Origin: Dastarcus helophoroides
Taxonomy: Eukaryota > Arthropoda > Insecta > Coleoptera > Bothrideridae
Assembly (NCBI GenBank): GCA_028583605.1
Contig: CM053327.1
Coordinates: forward strand, 43,886,559-43,950,558
Length of the DNA stretch: 64,000 bases
Direction: 5' to 3'
Part shown: positions 52,401-63,170 of the stretch, one piece after another
How the letters are laid out: each line of letters opens with the position of its first letter
How positions within the stretch are numbered: position 1 is the first letter of the stretch
The notes under the pieces: model-generated
The model's database searches: none
The model's input: the letters and a program-made list of their open reading frames with translations, nothing else
Told to the model about the DNA's origin: nothing
Made by a program: the position numbers and the translations under genes

Positions 52401-54200
52401 CGATTTCAAAATCGAAACTATTCTACCTCAAAATCGTTACTATTCGATTTCAAAATTGAAACAACTCGATTTCAAAATCGAAACTATTCGATTTTACAAT
52501 CGAAATTATTCGATTTCATAATCGAAAATATTCGATCTCAAAGTCGAAACAATTCGATCTCAAAATCGAAATTATTCGATTTCAAAATCGAAATTATTCA
52601 ATTTCAAGATCGAAACTACTCGATTTCAAAGGCGAAACTACTCGATTTCAAAATCGAAACTATTCGATTTCAAAATCGAAACTATTCGATTTCAAAGTCG
52701 AGAAAATTCGATTTCAAAATCGAAACAAATCGATTTCATAATCGAAACTATTCGATTACAAAATCTAAACTATTCGATTTCAAAATCGAAACTACTCGAA
52801 TTCAAGATCGAAACTAATTGATCCCAAAATCGAAACTATTCGATTTCAAAATCGAAACTATTTGATTTCAAGATCGAAACTATTCGATTATAAAATCGAA
52901 ACTATTCGATTTCAAAGTCGAAACAATTCGATTTCAAAGTCGAAACAATTCGATTTCAAAGTCGAAGTAATTCGATTTAAAAATCGAAACTATACGATTT
53001 CAAAATTGAAACTATTCGATTTCAAAATCGAAACTACTTGATTTCAAAATCGAAACAACTCGTTTTCAAAATCGAAACTATTCGATTTTAAAATCGGAAC
53101 TATTCGATTTCTAAATCACTATTCGATTTCAAAATCACTATTCGATAACAAAATCGAAAGTATTCGATTTCAAAATCGAAACTACTTGTTTTCAAAATCG
53201 AAACTATTTGATCTCAAAATCGAAACTGTTCGATTTCAAAATCGAAACTACTCGATTTCAAAATCGAAACTACTCGATTTGAAAATCGAAACTTTGGTTT
53301 CAAAATCGAAACTACTCGATTGTACAATCGAAATTATTCGATTTCATAATCGATTCGATTTCAAAGTCGAACAATTCGATTTCAAAATCGAAACTATTCT
53401 ACCTCAAAATCGATTCTATCCGATTTCAAAATCGAAACAACTCGATTTCAAAATCGAAACTATTCGATTTTACAATCGAAATTATTCGATTTCATAATCG
53501 AAAATACTCGATCTCAAAGTCGAAACAATTCGATTTCAAAATCGAAATTATTCAATTTCAAGATCGAAACTACTCGATTTCAAAGTCGAAACTACTCGAT
53601 TTCAAAATCGAAACTATTCGATTTCAAAGTCGAAAAAATTCGATTTCAAAATCGAAACAAATCGATTTAAAAATCGAAACTATTCGATTACAAAATCTAA
53701 ACTACTCGATTTCAAAATCGAAACTACTCGAATTCAAGATCGAAACTAATTGATTCCAAAATCGAAACTATTCGATTTCAAAATCGAAACTATTTGATTT
53801 CAAGATCGAAACTATTCGATTATAAAATCGAAACTATTCGATTTCAAAGTCGAAACAATTCGATTTTAAAGTCGAAATAATTCGATTTAAAAATCGAAAC
53901 TATTCGATTTCAAAATTGAAACTACTAGATTTCAAAATCGAAACTACTCGTTTTCAAAATCGAAACTACTCGTTTTCAAAATCGAAACTATTCGATTTTA
54001 AAATCGAAACTATTCGATTTCTAAATCACTATTCGATTTCAAAATCACTATTCGGTAACAAAATCGAAATTATTCGATTTCAAAATCGAAACTATTTGTT
54101 TTCAAAATCGAAACTATTCGATCTCAAAATCGAAACTATTCGATTTCAAAATCGAAACTACTCGATTTCAAAATCGAAACTACTAAATTATTCAATTTTA
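49440..54200. repeat. 22-bp near-palindromic satellite (TTCGATTTCAAAATCGAAAC type)
   Basis: Tandem units, mostly 22 bp, of TTCGATTTCAAAATCGAAAC plus TA/AA. The inner TCGATTT/AAATCGA pair makes each unit a near-palindrome, so both strands look alike. A marker segment (TCTAAATCACTATTCGATTT) at about 50311, 51288, 52133, 53110 and 54020 gives alternating spacings of 977 and 845 bp, i.e. a 1,822-bp higher-order unit. The Ser/Lys/Ile/Phe/Arg/Asn frames here are repeat translations. Confidence 0.95.
49600..53280. repeat. Near-identical 1,822-bp tandem duplication within the satellite
   Basis: Sequence from about 49600 to 51460 is repeated from about 51422 to 53280. Everything I compared, including rare variants (CTACCTCAAAATCGATACTT, TCAAAGTCGCAACAAATCG), matches at an offset of 1,822. 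Divergence resumes at the left of 49600 and beyond about 53280 (CGATTTGAAAATCG instead of CGATTTCTAAATCG). Confidence 0.9.
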
Positions 54201-54419
54201 AAATCAAAATTATAACTGCTTGCTTAAAATGAAAGCTTTCGGGATAAACACCAATATTTCAAAACAAAGCTGAAATTAGACAAAATTATCTCCAAATTTG
54301 GGAATTAAATTCTAAACATTGGAAAAAATAGAAAAAAAAATCCAAATTTTAAGTAGAAATTACAAATCTTTCAGTGGGATTTAGATTTCTTGAGTATCTA
54401 TGTGACTGACTTATGGTTA
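54201..54419. other. AT-rich spacer
   Basis: Loss of the satellite register, then AT-rich non-coding DNA. Confidence 0.4.
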
Positions 54420-54505
54420 TAATTTGGCGTACCATACCGATAAGGTCGAAACCGGTGTATGTTTCTTGTGATTTTAAACTGTAGCGCGTTCGACTGTTTC
54501 ATCGC
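54420..54505 (-). repeat. Dispersed repeat family F, copy 2
   Basis: In reverse complement: ATGAAACAGTCGAACGCGCT, ACAGTTTAAAATCACAAG, ACACCGGTTTCGACCTTATC. Colinear with 18508-18600. Confidence 0.6.
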
Positions 54506-55185
54506 TGATTGATGTGATCAAGTGGACACTGAAGACATGAGAAACCGATTCCGGGTATCAATCGACAAATCTTGCAGCTTAGCATCTCGCTTTTTCCCTT
54601 ATATCAGCAAAACGGGTTCAAACCTTTGATGAATCGCCTTGTGAATGGGTCGGGCGGGGTGTTATCTGTCGTCTGAGAAACTCCACATTGTTGCCGCATC
54701 GTTTATTATACATTATGGCAGTCTGATTCACGCCTCCTTGGATTTTTAGAGGATTTACACTAGGAAGGGGTGCTAAAAACTTGTTCCAACTGTGACAACA
54801 GAAAACTCGGGTTTATTCTCTACGAGTCACTCCTTCAAGAATATAAATTAGTTTTCTTTTGGGTTTTCACTCCGGCGCGATAAGCGGCCTTCCATCCAAG
54901 TTGAAATAAATTGGACCCACGTACGAGATCCGTCGACACTTTGAAAATTGAGTCTGAATAACGCTTGCTGATTGAATTACATAATTGAAACGAGTACTTC
55001 AAGTGACTTTTAACGGATTTTACCCTGATCACCCAACAATTTTGATGTTCAAATTGGAAGCTATTAAAAAAAGATTTGCGCCTTATTGGCATATCGAGCA
55101 ATATATAAATAAATCTCTCAGTATTTTTAAGTTTTCACTTTTGTCGTCTTGGCGACTAATGTTAACAATATAACTACTGTCAACA
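54506..55185. other. Apparently unique DNA, no supported gene
   Basis: Mixed composition. Frames of 60-90 codons on both strands lack domains. Confidence 0.4.
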
Positions 55186-55351
55186 AGGACCGTAGTCTAG
55201 TGGTATGAGTGCTGGTTTACAAACCAAAGAGAGCTGGGTTCGATTCCCGCTGGCGGCTTCAGCTACTGCCCGTTTTTCAAGAAACGCTCTGGTTCCCAAG
55301 GTCGACTTACGAGTATTCTGATATAACAAACTCGAAATAATAATAATAATA
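55186..55351 (+). mobile_element. SINE family B, copy 2, with tRNA-like head and (TAA)n tail
   Basis: A-box TAGTCTAGTGG at 55193-55203 and B-box GGTTCGATTCC at 55237-55247, 33 bases apart as in tRNA promoters. Then comes the SINE body (CTGGCGGCTTCAGCTACTGC, CCGTTTTTCAAGAAACGCTC, TGGTTCCCAAGGTCGAC) and a tail AATAATAATAATAATAG. The head could pass for a tRNA gene but the acceptor and T-stems pair poorly. The body and tail are shared with 26486-26674, which identifies a pol-III SINE. Confidence 0.8.
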
Positions 55352-55410
55352 GAGGACTGGAAGTGCGTGCCACTCCCTTCTTCGCATGTCGTTCTGTCCT
55401 AGCAATAGCC

Positions 55411-55770
55411 AACAAATTCGAAGTTTGGAAACCAAAGATCGGTTTCGAATTTGTTAGATCGATCCAGTTTGGTATATCCAACTCGAATGCTAACAAATGT
55501 TCCGACAAGTAAGTACTAAAGAATCCATGGACGTCAAGCGTGTGACTCTCAGTACTACCGCCACCTATTGGTCCATAGAGAAACTATGGCCATCACAATG
55601 TCGTATGCAAGTAGAATATAACCTAGACTGCAAATTCATGCAGCCCTCTAGGTTGTATAGTGAATCATAGGTAGCTGAACTATCAACAGTTGAGAAACAC
55701 TGCCAGCTAGCGAAGCGGTTGCTCTCTATGCAAGTTCCCAGAAGACGAGGATTCTAATGCACAGACCAAT
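55411..55770 (+). mobile_element. Dispersed repeat family E, copy 3 (longest)
   Basis: It joins the segments seen separately in the other copies: AAATTCGAAGTTTGGAAACC, GTATATCCAACTCGAATGC, ACAAGTAAGTACTAAAG, CCACCTATTGGTCCATAGAG, TGTCGTATGCAAGTAGAAT, CAAATTCATGCAGCCCTCTA, AGCGAAGCGGTTGCTCTCTA and the terminal ATTCTAATGCACAGACCAAT. No transposase frame, so non-autonomous. Confidence 0.8.
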
Positions 55771-56800
55771 ATCCAAAATCGCTCAACGCGCCCAAAAAAA
55801 TAGAAAAAATAGAAAAAGTGATGCACGATAAAACAGAGAAAAACGAAAAGAACTCTTGCGGAGAATAACTTATTGTATTTTTTGGAGCGGAACGATCGGC
55901 GGGTAAACAGGCAAAATGAACACGACAACGCGAAACTTATGAATATTCAATTATTACGATGAAATCTAATTTTGTCGCTTAAAGGTGGCAGCACGGAGAC
56001 TTCGTGAACTTTAGACGAGCCACGCTTGCTTTCAGATATAAAGTAACTGTTGCGAAAATACGTGACGTCGGCCTTAAGGGAATATTAACCAAAATAACAA
56101 CACATTTAGGGCATATGTTTTAAGATAGCGACACCGAAGTTGAATTTAAATTATAGTAATCATGGTGGGACGTGTTACTGTCGTACCTAATGAACTTTTC
56201 GCCAAATAACGCGTATTATTAATGGATGCCTTCAGCGAAGTTTATACGGATCCTTTGAGAATTAACTCGTAAAAGCTCTTGGCGAGCCAACTTGATGATT
56301 ATGAAGTAGCTGATGGGGCAACTAGCTGGGAAATTAAAATGGTTTTTTTTCTATGATTATTTTTTGGATTGTCATATTTTCAATAATTATAATGTACGTC
56401 AGGTTTCACGCATTGTATATGGCTGTCGTTGTCACATTTCCATCTTAGGAAAACGCTTTAAATTCTAACAAGCAAATTGCGCAGGTGTCCCATTGTTTTT
56501 TAAGTTCATATACTTTTGATAGATCTTCAAATTCTAAACAAAAAATGTTCTGTCACATTTTTCATTTGAAATTGCTGTTTTCAAACAATCAATTACGGAA
56601 TTACGGAAAATCTGTCCAACATTAAAGAGTTTTTAAATATGTTATATTGATCAATTTGTTCCGTTCTCTTGTTTTAAATTATTTTTGATTTTAATTAAGA
56701 ACAACACAGTAGATTGTTGTAAAGTGGTGCTGTCGATCGAACATACTTTCTCATGTGTAAAATTACACAGTTCGGATAAACGCAATCAAACTAAATTAAT
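55771..56800. other. Apparently unique DNA, no supported gene
   Basis: Contains moderately CpG-rich stretches around 55850-56100. No repeat or exon recognised. Confidence 0.4.
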
Positions 56801-56970
56801 AGGTTGCAGGGTTTTAAAATGTTCGCGCAGATTGCAGAATGATGTTTTGTTCAAATTCGTTGATATGATCATACATTTAGCTGCCTCAAAGCGATTCTCC
56901 AGCTAATATATTGAGTAACAAATGTGCACTCTATAGCGTTAGATGGCGCTATCAGATCATTATATTAAAA
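56801..56970 (+). repeat. Dispersed repeat family H, copy 1
   Basis: AGGGTTTTAAAATGTTCGCG, GATTGCAGAATGATGTTTTG, TTCAAATTCGTTGATATGAT, and AGCGTTAGATGGCGCTATCA. Colinear with 63001-63170. The GTTAGATGGCGCT word is typical of interspersed insect repeats, but I cannot assign a class. Confidence 0.75.
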
Positions 56971-56989
56971 CATTATTTTCTTCAAAAAT

Positions 56990-58011
56990 TCCAAAAAAAA
57001 TTGAAGATTTTTACCTTTTTCAAAATTTAAATTTTTCAATTTTAGCCCTTTTTAAAATTACGAAAAGACCAAAGACTTTCAAAATTTTGACATTTCTGAA
57101 ACTCTTTACCATGTTTTGAAAGTTTCTGCCTATGTCTAAATTTTTTTGAGAATTTCTACACTTTTTGAAATATCGACTCCAACGTATCAACTTTTTCTCG
57201 AAATTTCGATTTCAAATTCACGTTTTTTGGAAATTTCGACTTCATTTGAGCATTTTGACTTCGTTTGAGCATTTTGACTTCGTTTGAGCATTTCGACTTC
57301 GTTTGAGCACTAAGACTTTTTCTCAAAATTTTGACTTATTTCAAAATATTGACTTTTTGAGAATGAAAGTTCCGATTTTTGTTTTGTAGAATTCGATTTT
57401 CGTTAAACATTTCGACTTTTTGGAAAATTTCGACGTTTCAAAATTTCCACTATTTTCAAATTCCCCTGTTTATCAAATTTTTCTCAAAATTTTGAGCTTC
57501 CCATGGCATAATCGATTCTTTTTCATAATTTAAATTTTTCTCTAGATTTTGGCCCTTTTTAGAAATTTTGACATTTCTGAAACTCTTCACAATGTTTTGA
57601 AAATTTCGGCTTATGTCCAAATTTTTTTGAGAATTTCGACGCTTTTGGAAATATTGATTTTAGAATATCAACTTTTTCTTGAAATTTCGACTTCAAATTC
57701 ACACTTTCTGCAAATTTCGACTTTGTTTAAGCATTTCGACTTCCTTTGAGCATTTTGACTTTCTCTCATAGTTTTCACTTATTTCAAAATGTTGACTTTT
57801 TGAGAATGAAAGTTCCGATTTTTGTTTTAAAGAATTCGATTTTCGAAACATTTCGACTTTTTGGAAAATTCCGACCTTTCAAAATTTCCACTTATTTCAA
57901 ATTCCCATGTTTATCAAATTTTTCTCAAAATTGTGAGCTTCCCATGGCATATTCGATTCTTTTTCAAAATTTAAATTTTTCTCTAGATTTTGGCCCTTTT
58001 TACAAGAAATA
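56990..58011 (-). repeat. AT-rich higher-order repeat, about 482-bp unit
   Basis: Segments starting at about 57087 and 57569 share TCTGAAACTCTT, CAAATTTTTTTGAGAATTTC, ATCAACTTTTTCTCGAAATT, GAGAATGAAAGTTCCGATTT and GAGCTTCCCATGGCATA. A third partial copy is at 60242-60600. It is dominated by TTTCGACTTTTT words, the reverse sense of the GAAATTTC satellites. Confidence 0.8.
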
Positions 58012-60241
58012 ATTTCTAAATTCAAATTTAAACGTAGAAATCTTGAAACGTCGAAATTTCGATTGTAAAATCGAATAGTTTCGGTCTTAAAATCGAATAA
58101 TATCGATTTCAATATCGAAACTATTCTGTTTCAAATTCGAAACTACTCGATTCCAAAATTGAAACTATTCGGTTTCAAAATCGTAACTATTCAATTATAA
58201 TATGGAAACTATTCGATTTCAAAGTCGAAACAATTCGATTTGAAAATCGAAACAATTCGATTTCAAAATCGAAACTATTCCATTTTAAAATCGAAACTAT
58301 TTGCTTTTAAAATCGAAAGTACTCGATTTCAAAATCGAAACTATTCGATTTCAAAATCGAAACTATTCGATTTAAAAGTCGAAACTATTCGATTTCAAAA
58401 TCGAAACTACTCGATTTCAAAATCGAAACTATTCGATTGTAAAATCGAAATTATTCGATTTCATAATCGAAACTATTTGATTTCATAATCGAAACTATTC
58501 GATTACAAAATCGAAACTATTCGATTTCAAAATCGAAGCTATTTGATTTCAAAATCGAAAGTACTCGATTTCAAAATCGAAACTATTAGATTTTAAAATC
58601 GAAATTATTCGATTTCATAATCAAAACTATTCGATTTCATAATCAAAACTATTCGATTTCATAATCGAAACTATTCGATTTCAAAATGAAACTAGTCGAT
58701 TTCAAAATCAAAACTATTTGATTTCAAAGTCGAAACAATTTGATTTTAAAATTAAAACTATTCGATTACAAAATTGAAACTACTCGATTTTAAAAATCGA
58801 AACTGTTCGATTTTAAAATGAAAATTATTTGATTTCATAATCGAAACTATTCGATTTCAAAATCGAAACTATTCGATTACAAAATCGAAACTACTCGATT
58901 TCAAAATCGAAACAATTCGATTTCAAAATCGAAACTATTCCATTACAAAATTGAAACTAGTCGATTTTAAAAACCGAAACTGTTCGATTTTAAAATGAAA
59001 ATTATTTGATTTCATAATCGAAACTATTCGATTTCAAAATCGAAACTATTCGATTACAAAATCGAAACTCCTCGATTTCAAAATCGAAACTACTCGATTT
59101 CAAAATCGAAACTATTCGATTGTAAAATCGAAATTATTCGATTTCATAATCGAAATTATTCGATTTCATAATCGAAACTATTCGATTTTAAAGTCGAAAC
59201 AAATTGATTTCAAAATCGAAACTATTCGATTTCAAAATCGAAACTATTTGATTTCAAAATCGAAAGTACTCGATTTCAAAATCGAAACTCTTCGTTTTCA
59301 AAGTCGAAACTATTCGATTTCAAAGTCGAAACTATTCGATTTCATTATCGAAACTATTCGATTTCATTATCGAAACTATTCGATTTTATAATCGAAACTA
59401 TTCGATTTTAAAATCGTAACTACTCGATTTCAAAATCGAAACAATTGGATTTCAAAGTCAAAACAATTCGATTTCAAAATCGAAACTATTTGATTTCAAA
59501 ATCGAAAGTACTCGATTTCAAAATCAAAACTATTCGATTTCAAAGTCGAAACAATTCGATTTCAAAATCGAAACTATTCCATTACAAAATTGAAACTAGT
59601 CGATTTTAAAAACCGAAATTGTTCGATTTTAAAATGAAAATTATTTGATTTCATAATCGAAACTATTCGATTTCAAAATCGAAACTATTCGATTACAAAA
59701 TCGAAACTACTCGATTTCAAAATCGAAACTACTCGATTTCAAAATCGAAACTACTCGATTTCAAAATCGAAACTATTCGATTGTAAAATCGAAATTATTC
59801 GATTTCATAATCGAAACTATTCGATTACAAAATCGAAACCATTCGATTTCAAAATCGAAACTATTTGATTTCAAAATCGAAAGTACTCGATTTCAAAATC
59901 GAAACTATTCGATTGTAAAATCGAAATTATTCGATTTCATAATCGAAACTATTTGATTTCATAATCGAAACTATTCGATTACAAAATCGAAACTATTCGA
60001 TTTCAAAATCGAAACTATTTGATTTCATTATGGAAACTATTCGATTTTATTATCGAAACTATTCGATTTTATAATCGAAACTACTCGATTTCAAAATCGA
60101 AACTATTCGATTTCAAAGTCGAAACAATTCGATTTCAAAATCGAAACTATTCTATTACAAAATTGAAACTACTGATTTTAAAATCAAAACTATTCGATTA
60201 TAAAATCGAAATTATTTGATTTCATAATCGAAACTATTCGA
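58012..60241. repeat. 22-bp near-palindromic satellite, second array
   Basis: The same unit class as 49440-54200 (TTCGATTTCAAAATCGAAAC), but more mixed with CATAATCGAAACTATTCGAT and TACAAAATCGAAACTA variants. It sits inside the 482-bp repeat: sequence left and right of the array (CTTTTTACAAGAAATAATTT; TTTTTTTGAGAATTTCGAGG) belongs to that AT-rich family. Confidence 0.95.
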
Positions 60242-61440
60242 TTTTTTTGAGAATTTCGAGGCTTTTTGAAATATTGACTCCAAAATATCAACTTTTTCTC
60301 GAAATTTCAATTTCAAATTTACACTCTTTGCAAATTTCGACTTCGTTTGAGCATTTCGACTTCGTTTTTCGAAATTTTGACTTATTTCAAAATGTTGACT
60401 TTTTGAGAATGAAAGTTCCGATTTTTCTTTTGAAGAATTCGATTTTCGTTAAACAATTCGACTTTTTGGAAAATCACACGTTTCAAAATTTCCACTTTTT
60501 TCAAATTCCCATGTTTATCGAATATTTCTCAAAATGTTGAGCTTCCCATCGCATATTCGATTCTTTCTCAAAATTTAAACTTTTCTCTAGAATTTGGCTC
60601 TTTTTAGAAATTCGAAATGTCGACTTTTTTCTCGAAATTTCGACTTTTTGAGAAGGTCAACTTTTTGGAAACTTTCGACTTTTTGGAAAATACGAACGTT
60701 CGAAATTTCCACTTTTTTTTAAAGTCCCGTTTTTATTAATTTTTTTTTTCAAAATTTTGAGCTGTTAAATATTCGATTCTTTTTCAAAATTTAAATTTTC
60801 TTCTAGACCTATTTGATAATATTGTTTTTTCGAGAATTTCATCTTTTTGGAAATTTTACATTTCCAATTTTCTGTCAAAATTTCCGCCTTTTTTATCAAC
60901 ATTTTTACGTTTTTGTGAAATTTTGATCTATTTTCAATTTAACTGTATCTTTTCACTTAATTTCTGTTTTCTGTATTTACTTTTTGAAAATTTCAGCATT
61001 TTGAACACTTCAACGTTTAAAATTTTGGTTTTTTCTAAATTTCCACTTTTTTTTGGAAATTTCTACCTTTGTCGAAAAATTGACTTTTTTGTAAACGACT
61101 TTTTGGAAAATTTCGACATTTTAAAATCTCCACTGTTTTTTCAAAGTCCCCTTTTTATCAAAATTATCTCAAAAGCTTTTAAATGTTCGATTCTTTTTCA
61201 AAATTTAGATATTGGCTTATTTTCGGCTTTAAAATTTCGATTTTTTCTCGAAATGTTAACTTTTTGCAAGTATCGATTTTTGAAAATCTCCACTTTTTGC
61301 CAATTTCCATTTTTATTAAATTTCTTTCAAAACGTTGTGCTTTTAAATGTTAAAATTTAATAACTATTAAACTTTACTAACGATAAAAACGCAACAAAAT
61401 TTTAAAAATTCCACAAGGTTTTCGATAAATATTTGCTAAG
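60242..61440 (-). repeat. AT-rich degenerate repeat, continuation of the 482-bp family
   Basis: 60242-60600 repeats the order TTTTTTTGAGAATTTCG, TCAACTTTTTCTCGAAATTT, AATGAAAGTTCCGATTTTTC. Beyond that it decays into irregular TTTTTGGAAATTTC words. Confidence 0.65.
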
Positions 61441-61456
61441 TTTAATAGTTATGAAT

Positions 61457-61556
61457 TGAAATACAGAACTTCTCCTCCTGAAACCAAGAAAGATTAAAAA
61501 AGACAACAAGGGTTGCTCTAACGCGTTTCGATAACCAAGCTATCATCTTCAGATAC
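61457..61556 (-). mobile_element. Element D, copy 6
   Basis: In reverse complement: GTATCTGAAGATGATAGCTT, hairpin partner GGTTATC, GAAACGCGTTAGAGCAACC, CTTGTTGTCTTTTTTAATCT, TTCTTGGTTTCAGGAGGAGA, GTTCTGTATTTCAA. Retains the GCAACC segment and the TTTCAGG motif. No clean target duplication. Confidence 0.75.
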
Positions 61557-61677
61557 AACAGATATTAAAAATTCCATTATGTTTCTATAAATATGTGCTA
61601 TGACCGAACCTGGTTTCGTTTTTCAACACGATCGGCGGTTATATCAGCAATTTCTTTAACCGTTGTTATGCTAACAA

Positions 61678-61717
61678 GCTAACGCGTTTCGACAACCAAG
61701 CTGTCATCAGAGAGTTA
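61678..61717 (-). mobile_element. Element D, copy 7 (5' fragment)
   Basis: In reverse complement: ACTCTCTGATGACAGCTTGG, TTGTC, GAAACGCGTTAGC. Only the hairpin end is left. The core here reads CTGATGA, through loss of three bases relative to CTGAAGATGA in other copies. Confidence 0.65.
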
Positions 61718-62024
61718 TGAATATTAAAGAATACCACGAAGTAAGGGTTCGAAATGTCAATTACTTAAAATTTAAATTAAAAAATTTAGATATTAATATA
61801 ATTCTTTTTCAAAATTGGAACTTTCCTTTAGATTTTGGCTTTTTTTTAAATTTCGCTTTAACATCTTTTTTCTCGAAATATGGCTTTTTGTAAATTTGAA
61901 CTTTGGAAATTTCCTCAACTATTTTTTTTTTAATAAAGACGTTTTTAACAGCGTTAGTTTTTGAAAAATTTCTTTTAACTTGCATATGACTGAACTTTTA
62001 ACTTTGTGGTGGCAACGCTTATGG
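61718..62024. other. AT-rich non-coding DNA
   Basis: No feature recognised. It forms the left flank of the hAT insertion. Confidence 0.4.
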
Positions 62025-62032
62025 CTGCCAGG

Positions 62033-62921
62033 CAGTGGCGGCTGGTCTTAAAGAGCGCAAGAGCGCGCGCTGTTCGTGAAATGAGCGATCTATTCTTTTC
62101 TGTTTAATGTAAAAGACTTGGATTTATCACATTTTTAAACACAAAATAATGACATACTTATTAACTAATAATACTTGTGAATGACTTGGAATAAAATACA
62201 CCAACGTTTGATTCCGTTATACTTAATAAATATTATTATTATATAAGGAAATTTAAATAAGTTGGTGCGCGCAGAATTATGCACCTAGCGAAGGTGCCGT
62301 GCGATGCCTATCAACGGTCTTCACGGGATACGGAGAAATAAACTACAGAACACCACGTACCACGTTAAAGCTAGCCCGGGGTACGCCGCTCCGCGCATGT
62401 GCGATATTGCCAAATGGTGAGTACGAGTCAGAGTTTGGAGTGTCTATTTACATTTATGATGCTAAATGCGTAGGTCCCGGCTGATCTAATTGCGATTGCT
62501 AATTGTGCCATTTACAGGCCTAATTGCCAATAGTACCGCTATTCACAAAGAGATAGCAGTACCCATTCTAGGGTCTAATTATTTATCTATAGATTTGGAT
62601 TTAAACAATTTTGATGAGAAAGTAATGAAGACTTTATTTCTTTAAAAGATCGTACAGCGGATTTTGTTTTAAAAAATATTTTGTTATGTGTTTTTGTAAT
62701 AAAATATATTTTATTTTTAAATGCAGTTTTCATGAAATGGAGATTATAAGATGGTAATTAAATTTAATACGTAAAAATACTATTAAATATCACACTTTTT
62801 GTGTCACTTTTGTTTCTCTTAAATTTAATATCTTGCTATGACACTGGAATCACCTAAACTCTTAACTACTAATATTTTTGCATCTGCGCACCCCCTGTCA
62901 AAAAGTCACCAGCCGCCACTG
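62033..62921. mobile_element. Non-autonomous hAT element with perfect 8-bp TSD
   Basis: The termini are CAGTGGCGGCTGGT at 62033-62046 and its exact complement ending at 62921. The 8-bp direct repeat CTGCCAGG flanks it at 62025-62032 and 62922-62929. An 8-bp duplication with CAGTGGCGG-like ends is the hAT superfamily signature. The 889-bp interior has no transposase. Its only frame of note (61 codons from 62299) shows no ribonuclease-H-like or dimerisation motif. The left subterminal part is GC-rich (GAGCGCAAGAGCGCGCGC). It must be mobilised in trans by a hAT transposase encoded elsewhere. The perfect duplication suggests a fairly recent insertion. Confidence 0.92.
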
Positions 62922-63000
62922 CTGCCAGGTGACTACCTACGCCTGTTTTACTGGTGGCAAAACCTTGTTTCGGACGAGAAAACGTAATTTTGAAGTGACC

Positions 63001-63170
63001 AAACCTGTAAGGTTTTAAAGAGTTCGTGAAGATTGCAGAATGATATTTTGTTCAAATTCGTTGATACGACTATGTGTATGTGTAGCCACCTAGCGAGTCT
63101 CCAGTTATATATTGGGTGGCGAAGTTTCATCCTATTGCGTTAGATGGCGCTGTCCCACCGTTATATGAAA
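63001..63170 (+). repeat. Dispersed repeat family H, copy 2
   Basis: AAGGTTTTAAAGAGTTCGTG, AAGATTGCAGAATGATATTT, TTCAAATTCGTTGATACGAC and GCGTTAGATGGCGCTGTCCC, colinear with 56801-56970. Confidence 0.75.

Noticed and set aside
55186..55262. Functional tRNA gene with A and B boxes
   Set aside because: Acceptor and T-stems pair poorly, and the body and TAA tail are shared with a second genomic copy.
49650..58488. Repeated Ser-Lys-Ile-Phe-Asn frames of 60-166 codons
   Set aside because: They restart in each satellite unit, and conservation follows the DNA repeat, not codon positions.
61678..61717. Canonical hammerhead core CTGATGA in element D copy 7
   Set aside because: The CTGATGA arises by a three-base deletion, and its last two bases are needed for the stem II hairpin, so the core and stem cannot both form as in a true hammerhead.
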